From positions 1 through 36,453 of the forward strand of contig DUZG01000014.1 of the NCBI GenBank assembly GCA_013349585.1: a stretch of DNA of 36,453 nucleotides, read 5' to 3'. This stretch comes from Nitrospinota bacterium (lineage in GTDB: Bacteria > Nitrospinota > Nitrospinia > Nitrospinales > VA-1). Position 1 is the stretch's first letter. The number at the start of each line of letters is the position of its first letter. Under the pieces are notes generated by a model. The model did not search any database. It worked only from the letters and a program-made list of their open reading frames with translations, and was not told the DNA's origin. The position numbers and the translations under genes were made by a program. Below are positions 31,884 to 36,453 of this stretch, in pieces.

Positions 31884-32190
31884 TAATTACCCAGTACTTT
31901 GAGGCTTCCACACTTATTTTTGTATGAGAACTGGAAGTTCTGCCCAACCCTCCCCTAACCATCAAGCCCTCAAATGATCGAGCTTGAGTCCCTATGAAGG
32001 GAAGAGAAATAAACAGTTCCTCACAGTCACTCAACGGGTGCTCATGAGGGGAGGCCAGGTGGGGTGTGAATTTAAAAACTCCCTTTCCCAAAATAGTATC
32101 AACTATGTAAAATCCCGATCTACAAAGGGGGGTTGACTCAACGCGTAAAGGCTCATAAACTTCAAGCATTACTTATATCGCCTCTTTAAC
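31884..32190. other. 307-bp intergenic region with repeat-like sequence; ORF unlikely real
   Basis: A 97-residue minus-strand frame (31876-32169) is open here and overlaps the next gene, but its product reads like translated intergenic repeat (LRVESTPLCRSGFYIV, TPHLASPHEHPLSD). The DNA has G/C-run phrases such as CAAAGGGGGGTTGA, ATGAGGGGAGGCCAGGTGGGG and CCCTCCCCTAACC that are typical of dispersed intergenic elements. I treat it as repeat-derived noncoding DNA, leaving open a small gene. Confidence 0.5.
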
Positions 32191-32204
32191 AAGGAACACT
32201 CACC

Positions 32205-32744
32205 ATCCTCGATTTAGACCTTTCGCTATTCTACTGGATCAACCAGCATTTTCAATCCCGAATGATGGACAAATTCATGCTGTTTGTTACCATAAAAGAA
32301 AACTTTTATGGTGCCGGGATTGTCTGTGCCATTGCCCTTCTCGGAGTATATAAGCATCGCGGGCTCGCTTTCCTTGTCGCTGCTGGCATTTCCATCGGTC
32401 TGGCTGATGCCATAGGCCATAACATTTTAAAAGAAGGCATCGAGCGACTTCGTCCATGCCATGTTCTCCCGCCAGACATAATAGGTATAGTCAGCTGTTC
32501 CAACAGTTTTTCATTTCCTTCCAACCATGCAGCAAATTCAATTACGGCAGCAACTCTCTTGAGTCTCTGCTTTCGCAATACCACTCTACTGGTTTTTACT
32601 TTTGCGTTGATCGTTTGCTACTCAAGAGTTTATTTAAGAGTGCATTATCCTAGCGATGTGCTAGGTGGAGCCATGTTAGGAGCCTGCATGGGGTATCTGG
32701 GTTATCGTATTTATGGCAGGATATTACAATATATAAAACCCTGA
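32205..32744 (+). CDS. PAP2-family phosphatase, probably with a non-canonical start
   Basis: A membrane phosphatase. All three PAP2 motifs are present: KEGIERLRP (KxxxxxxRP), FPSNHAAN (PSGH-like, with Asn for Gly) and SRVYLRVHYPSD (SRxxxxxHxxxD). Four or five helices are expected. The track starts at the ATG at 32262, but the frame stays open upstream to 32190 and encodes LDLDLSLFYWINQHFQSRMMDKFM, which is the usual first helix of PAP2 proteins. No ATG, GTG or TTG exists there. AAGGA lies 9 bases before an ATC at 32205, which may be a rare start codon. The enzyme may remove phosphate from undecaprenyl diphosphate or lipid A. It begins the envelope gene run, 13 bp before the heptosyltransferase. 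Confidence 0.8.
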   Translation: MLDLDLSLFYWINQHFQSRMMDKFMLFVTIKENFYGAGIVCAIALLGVYKHRGLAFLVAAGISIGLADAIGHNILKEGIERLRPCHVLPPDIIGIVSCSNSFSFPSNHAANSITAATLLSLCFRNTTLLVFTFALIVCYSRVYLRVHYPSDVLGGAMLGACMGYLGYRIYGRILQYIKP

Positions 32745-32757
32745 CCGGTCTGGTTCC

Positions 32758-33840
32758 ATGAACTCAAAAAGTTCACAAAGCCCAAAAAAAATTCTTATCA
32801 TCAAACTAAGCGCATTAGGGGACATTGTTCACACCTTACCCGTTCCCCGTACCCTACGACAGGAATATCCTGACGCTTTCATCGCGTGGATGATTGAAGA
32901 ACGTTATCAGGAACTTTTATATAACAATCCGGACATCGACGAAATTATAACCATCCGCACAAAAGTCTGGCGGAAAAACTGGAACAGGGAGACCTTCAAT
33001 GAAATCCTGCAAATAATAAAAAGTTTTCGGCGGAAAAAATTTGACGTGGTTTTCGATTTACATGGACTGATTAAAAGCAGCATCATCGCGATGCTGAGCG
33101 GAGCAAAAACTAAAGTTGGGTTCCACAGAAAAAATTGTAAGGAAAAAATCAGCGCCATCTTCACCAATATAAAAGGCCCTTATATGGCAGGTGGAATTCA
33201 TGTGGTCGATATGTATCTGACTCTGGTGCAATCCGCATTGGGCATACAAAACGAAGTGAAACAGTTTCCTATTTCCATCCCTGAAGCTCAGGAACAAAAA
33301 GTCGAAGACTTTTACCAGAGCCATCCCGAACTCACCGCCAAACCGATTGTGGGGATCAACCCCGGTGCCGGATTCGAGAGTAAACTTTGGGAGATGGAAA
33401 GGTTCGCCAAATTAGCAGATCGCATTGTGGATGAGATGGGCTATTCCATACTATTGCTCTGGGGACCGGGAGAAGAACAAAAAGCCAAACAAATTGCGGC
33501 ATCAATGAAACAAAAAAGCTGGGTCGCCCCATCCACCACAATTCAGGAGTCTATAGCTCTTTACAAACACCTCAAACTACTGGTAAGTTGTGATTCTGGG
33601 CCGCTTCATATTTGCTCGGCATTAAGCATCCCTACCGTATCGCTATTCGGGCCAACAGACCCGGTAAGAAACGGTGCGTATGGGTTGCACCACGAAACGG
33701 TTTATAAAATGCTTCCCTGTAGTTTTTGTTGGAAAAGAAAATGCCCCTTGGGCACCGATGAATGCATGCAGAAAGTGACCGTAGACGATGTATTTGAAGC
33801 TGTTCGAACCAACCAAACAAACAATAATAAAGTGGAGTGA
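32758..33840 (+). CDS. waaC: lipopolysaccharide heptosyltransferase I-like (GT9)
   Basis: A 360-residue GT9-family enzyme. The N-terminal domain begins KKILIIKLSALGDIVHTLPVPRTLRQ, with the flexible loop seen in WaaC, then AWMIEERYQELL (compare WVVEE in E. coli WaaC) and FDVVFDLHGLIKSSIIA. The C-terminal nucleotide domain has VGINPGAGFESKLWEMERFAKLA, SCDSGPLHICSALSIPTVSLFGPTDPVRNGAYG, the family signature including the DSGPLH site. It should transfer ADP-heptose to the inner core Kdo. It ends with a cysteine-containing stretch (CSFCWKRKCPLG), seen in several GT9 proteins. Neighbours are a PAP2 phosphatase and another GT9 enzyme. The choice of WaaC over WaaF is by sequence resemblance only. Confidence 0.8.
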   Translation: MNSKSSQSPKKILIIKLSALGDIVHTLPVPRTLRQEYPDAFIAWMIEERYQELLYNNPDIDEIITIRTKVWRKNWNRETFNEILQIIKSFRRKKFDVVFDLHGLIKSSIIAMLSGAKTKVGFHRKNCKEKISAIFTNIKGPYMAGGIHVVDMYLTLVQSALGIQNEVKQFPISIPEAQEQKVEDFYQSHPELTAKPIVGINPGAGFESKLWEMERFAKLADRIVDEMGYSILLLWGPGEEQKAKQIAASMKQKSWVAPSTTIQESIALYKHLKLLVSCDSGPLHICSALSIPTVSLFGPTDPVRNGAYGLHHETVYKMLPCSFCWKRKCPLGTDECMQKVTVDDVFEAVRTNQTNNNKVE

Positions 33841-33843
33841 TTC

Positions 33844-34011
33844 ATGGGAATAGATAAAGAGTTGCTTGATATTCTAGTTTGTCCTAAATGCAAAGGCGAT
33901 CTTGAACTTAGCGAAAAAGAAGACAGTCTCAACTGCAAACCCTGTAGCTTGAGGTATCCCATTAAAGACGATATTCCCGTCATGCTTATTGACGAAACCC
34001 TACCTCTCTAA
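33844..34011 (+). CDS. Trm112-like zinc protein
   Basis: A 55-residue protein too short for the ORF track. It begins MGIDKELLDILVCPKCKGDLEL, the signature of the Trm112/YcaR family, and has CPKC (13-16) and CKPC (31-34) as a four-cysteine zinc site, then LRYPIKDDIPVMLIDE, the conserved C-terminal hairpin. In bacteria such proteins often lie next to lpxK/kdsB or glycosyltransferases, and may stabilise partner enzymes; in eukaryotes Trm112 activates methyltransferases. GGAG about 6 bases upstream and only 3 bp from the waaC-like stop indicate co-translation. Confidence 0.88.
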   Translation: MGIDKELLDILVCPKCKGDLELSEKEDSLNCKPCSLRYPIKDDIPVMLIDETLPL

Positions 34012-34089
34012 TTAAGCTAACGAAATACTTTTCCATAACATCGCTCTACTCCGGATCGTACAACCGTTCCTTAGCAATTGACATCTCGT

Positions 34090-35154
34090 ATGAAGCCATT
34101 CCTCAGATCCATTGAATATCGAATCAAGCTAATCATCTGGATTCTATTTAGGTTTTTTTCAGGAGGAAATGCTCCTCTTGCAACCCTCCCTGTTGATTTT
34201 TCAAAAATCTCCAATGTACTGGTGGTTCGTCCTGACCGGTTGGGGGACGTTGTTCTATCAACACCGGTCTATGAGTCTTTGAAGCGTTCCTTTCCTCATT
34301 TAAAAATCACTGTCATGGTAAACCCCATCCAAGCAGGGATACTCGAGGACAATCCACATTTGCATAAAATTATTTTAATGCGACGCAGGCGATTCTGGCG
34401 AGCCATTCGCCAATCGCGAAAAGAGAAGTTTGATCTCGCTATTACACTCAACAAAAAGTTCAGTGCCACGGCAACCATTTTCACTCTTTGCGCGGACGCC
34501 ACAATAACTGCTGGCTATCGTCATTCGCAAAGTTCATGGGGATACAACATACAACTACCTGTCGAAGCCCCACCCTGCCACGAAATTGAAAACAATCTGG
34601 CATTACTAAAGCATATGGGGGTGCCGCAAATTATCCAGCAGCCACGGATCTATTTTAATGACGGCGAAAAACAAAAAGTTGCAGGCATTATAAACTCCAA
34701 CAAAAATACGCGGCCGCTGATTCTTGTTAAAACTGGAACTCGCATCCCAGAATGGGGATGGCAATGGGGAAAGTTTCAGATTGTCATAGAACATATTTTA
34801 AAAAATGATATTGCCGACATCTGGTTGATAAATGGACCAGGGGAAGAAACCGAGCTAGAATCGCATATATCAAGAATGGAATTCAAACCACAATTACTGC
34901 CGCTGGTGAAAGTAAAAGAACTTGCGCTTTTGATGCAACAATGCGATCTTCTTTTATGCAACCACACGGGCATCATGCACCTTGCCTCGGCAGTTGAGAA
35001 ACCTGCTTGCGTTATATTTAAGCATGGGGAAATCCAGCGCTGGGGCCCCAGACACCCGAAAAGTGTGGTTCTCGATGACAGGCATCAAGATACTCTTATG
35101 CCAGAAACCGTTATCAACACCCTCAAAGAAATTCTGAAAGACCAAACTCCATGA
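34090..35154 (+). CDS. GT9-family glycosyltransferase (heptosyltransferase-like)
   Basis: A 354-residue enzyme started at the ATG at 34090; the track begins at a TTG four codons earlier. The first residues form a hydrophobic helix (IKLIIWILFRFFSGG), unlike the WaaC-like neighbour. The GT9 core follows: SNVLVVRPDRLGDVVLSTPVYESLKRSFP, FDLAITLNKKFSATATI, then PLILVKTGTRIPEWGWQWGKF and LLLCNHTGIMHLASAVEKPACVIFKHGEIQRWGP. In the last block the usual DSGPLH is NHTGIMH, retaining Thr-Gly and His. It likely adds a heptose or other sugar to the core. There is a 78-bp gap after the Trm112 gene, and its stop overlaps gcvPB by 4 bp. Confidence 0.85.
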   Translation: MKPFLRSIEYRIKLIIWILFRFFSGGNAPLATLPVDFSKISNVLVVRPDRLGDVVLSTPVYESLKRSFPHLKITVMVNPIQAGILEDNPHLHKIILMRRRRFWRAIRQSRKEKFDLAITLNKKFSATATIFTLCADATITAGYRHSQSSWGYNIQLPVEAPPCHEIENNLALLKHMGVPQIIQQPRIYFNDGEKQKVAGIINSNKNTRPLILVKTGTRIPEWGWQWGKFQIVIEHILKNDIADIWLINGPGEETELESHISRMEFKPQLLPLVKVKELALLMQQCDLLLCNHTGIMHLASAVEKPACVIFKHGEIQRWGPRHPKSVVLDDRHQDTLMPETVINTLKEILKDQTP

Positions 35155-36453
35155 GAAGCGAACAAAGTAAAACTTTATCTAACTCAAACATAGCAACTGC
35201 TGGATTAATTTTCAACGAACCGGTTGTATTCGAGTTGGGGTCACCCGGTCGCAAGGCCTATTCCCTGCCCTCCTGCGATGTACCGGAGATCGAACTGGAA
35301 ACACTGTTACCACCCGATGAAATTCGCGACCCTATTGAAGAGCTTCCAGAATTATCCGAGCTCGATGTCGTGCGCCATTACACAAGGTTGTCGCAATGGA
35401 ATTTCAGCATCGACACCAATTTTTATCCATTGGGATCATGCACCATGAAGTACAACCCAAAAATCAACGAAACGCTGGCGCGCCTGCCCGGTTTTGCAGC
35501 GCATCACCCCATGTCTGCCGATGAAGACTCGCAAGGCAGCTTACAATTGATGCACGAGTTGCAGGAATGTCTCAAAGAAATAAGCGGCATGGACCACGCC
35601 AGCCTGCAACCCGCAGCTGGTGCACAAGGTGAGTTTACTGGGATGCTGATGATACAGGCTTATCACACAGCAAAAGGAAATCCACGAAAAAAAGTGTTAC
35701 TACCCGATTCCGCACACGGCACCAACCCAGCCAGCGCAACTCTTTGCGGTTATAAATCTGTGCAGATACCATCTAACTCAGAAGGCCTGATCGACATAGA
35801 CATACTGGAAGCCATTATGGATGAAGAAACTGCAGCTATCATGTTAACCAATCCTAATACTTTGGGAATGTTTGAAAAAGATATCTTAAAAATAACCGAA
35901 ATCGTACACAGCAAAGGCGGACTGGTTTACTGCGATGGTGCGAACTTAAACGCGGTTATGGGAATTATAAAAATGGGAGAAATGGGGATAGACGTTTTGC
36001 ATATCAACCTACATAAAACCTTTTCGACTCCACATGGTGGAGGAGGACCCGGAGCAGGCCCTGTTTGTATAAAAAATATTCTCGAACCTTATCTACCGAA
36101 ACCAGTCGTAGAGAAAAAAGGGCAGAACTATTTTTTAAATTATGATCGCCCCGAAAGTATCGGCAAATTGAAAGTGTTCAACGGTAACTTCGGAATGTTA
36201 CTGAGAGCTTATGTCTACATCCGCACTCTCGGACCCGAAGGGATTCTCGAAGCCGCACAATCAGCCGTATTAAACGCAAACTACATTCGCGCAAAACTAA
36301 AAGACACGTTTCATCTACCATTTACAGGAGCCAGCCTGCACGAATGTGTGTTCAACGATAAAGGCCAAGGAATCAGCACGATGGATTTCGCTAAAGAACT
36401 TATCGACCATGGGTTTCACCCGCCAACGGTTTATTTTCCTCTGATCGTAAAAG
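35151..36453 (+). CDS. gcvPB: glycine dehydrogenase (decarboxylating) subunit 2, partial
   Basis: Runs from the ATG at 35151 (ATGA overlap with the GT9 gene) to the window edge, 434 codons visible. It is the C-terminal half of the split P-protein: it reads NFYPLGSCTMKYNPKINE, SLQPAAGAQGEFTGMLMI, HGTNPASATLCGY, MLTNPNTLGMFE, and the PLP-lysine region LHKTFSTPHGGGGPGAGPV with Lys289. With GcvPA it decarboxylates glycine and loads the aminomethyl group on GcvH. The split form is common outside gammaproteobacteria. gcvPA, gcvH and gcvT are not in the window, though they may lie beyond the edge or elsewhere. The tight link to an envelope sugar gene is unusual. Confidence 0.95.
   Translation, partial: MRSEQSKTLSNSNIATAGLIFNEPVVFELGSPGRKAYSLPSCDVPEIELETLLPPDEIRDPIEELPELSELDVVRHYTRLSQWNFSIDTNFYPLGSCTMKYNPKINETLARLPGFAAHHPMSADEDSQGSLQLMHELQECLKEISGMDHASLQPAAGAQGEFTGMLMIQAYHTAKGNPRKKVLLPDSAHGTNPASATLCGYKSVQIPSNSEGLIDIDILEAIMDEETAAIMLTNPNTLGMFEKDILKITEIVHSKGGLVYCDGANLNAVMGIIKMGEMGIDVLHINLHKTFSTPHGGGGPGAGPVCIKNILEPYLPKPVVEKKGQNYFLNYDRPESIGKLKVFNGNFGMLLRAYVYIRTLGPEGILEAAQSAVLNANYIRAKLKDTFHLPFTGASLHECVFNDKGQGISTMDFAKELIDHGFHPPTVYFPLIVK

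Noticed and set aside
31876-32169. 97-residue minus-strand ORF overlapping the TIGR04282-type gene
   Set aside because: The product looks like translated intergenic repeat with no recognisable domain, and the DNA has repeat-like G-runs. Kept as a repeat-like region instead.
15630-32755. Shared 12-mer ACCGGTCTGGTT at the fliN hairpin and between the PAP2 and waaC-like genes
   Set aside because: Many 12-base matches are expected by chance within 36 kb, and the contexts differ.

Overview
The window looks like chromosome of a Gram-negative, flagellated, chemolithotrophic bacterium, most likely a nitrite oxidiser of the Nitrospinota (Nitrospina-type) or a relative. This rests on a moderately AT-rich genome, a complete flagellar export cluster, heptosyltransferases for a Gram-negative envelope, and above all an operon with a cytochrome bd-like oxidase, two membrane-anchored c-type cytochromes and a protein resembling the gamma subunit of nitrite oxidoreductase. 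The taxonomic call is inference from gene content; no rRNA or nxrA/nxrB lies in the window.

Layout. 1-1750: accessory genes (partial GNAT acetyltransferase, a ribbon-helix-helix-like small protein, a cysteine-containing small protein and a glycine-zipper lipoprotein). 1973-5499: envelope sugar genes, with a CmcI-type methyltransferase facing a three-gene deoxysugar operon (C-methyltransferase, RmlC-type epimerase, SDR reductase/epimerase) joined by ATGA overlaps. 5556-17566: flagellar cluster, all on the minus strand, read as fliL-fliM-fliN-fliO-fliP-fliQ-fliR-flhB-flhA-flhF-flhG-small membrane protein-fliA. A perfect sigma-28 -10 octamer sits upstream of fliL, so FliA, encoded by the last gene, may feed back on the cluster. 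18119-20750: amt ammonium transporter and a beta-barrel porin, ending at a strong hairpin. 21337-23000: small membrane protein, threonine aldolase, and rpoZ with its own near-consensus promoter. 23309-29515: the respiratory operon on the minus strand. 29887-31883: hisD and a TIGR04282-type glycosyltransferase. 32205-36453: plus-strand PAP2 phosphatase, WaaC-like heptosyltransferase, Trm112-like zinc protein, a second GT9 glycosyltransferase, and gcvPB cut by the window edge.

The most interesting part is the respiratory operon. The CydA-like protein lacks the GRQPW quinol-loop motif and appears to lack the equivalent of E. coli Glu99, while its operon partners carry five CXXCH motifs plus a putative b-heme domain. 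The inferred job is electron transfer between periplasmic cytochrome c (or NXR itself) and the bd-like core, rather than quinol oxidation. Smaller oddities are a 15-bp tandem repeat inside the bd-like gene, a perfect hairpin between the first two genes of that operon, a PAP2 gene whose conserved N-terminus lacks a canonical start codon, an oversized FliO, a 536-bp spacer full of inverted repeats between flhB and flhA, and a possibly structured RNA upstream of the threonine aldolase genes. I saw no tRNA, rRNA, CRISPR array or insertion sequence.
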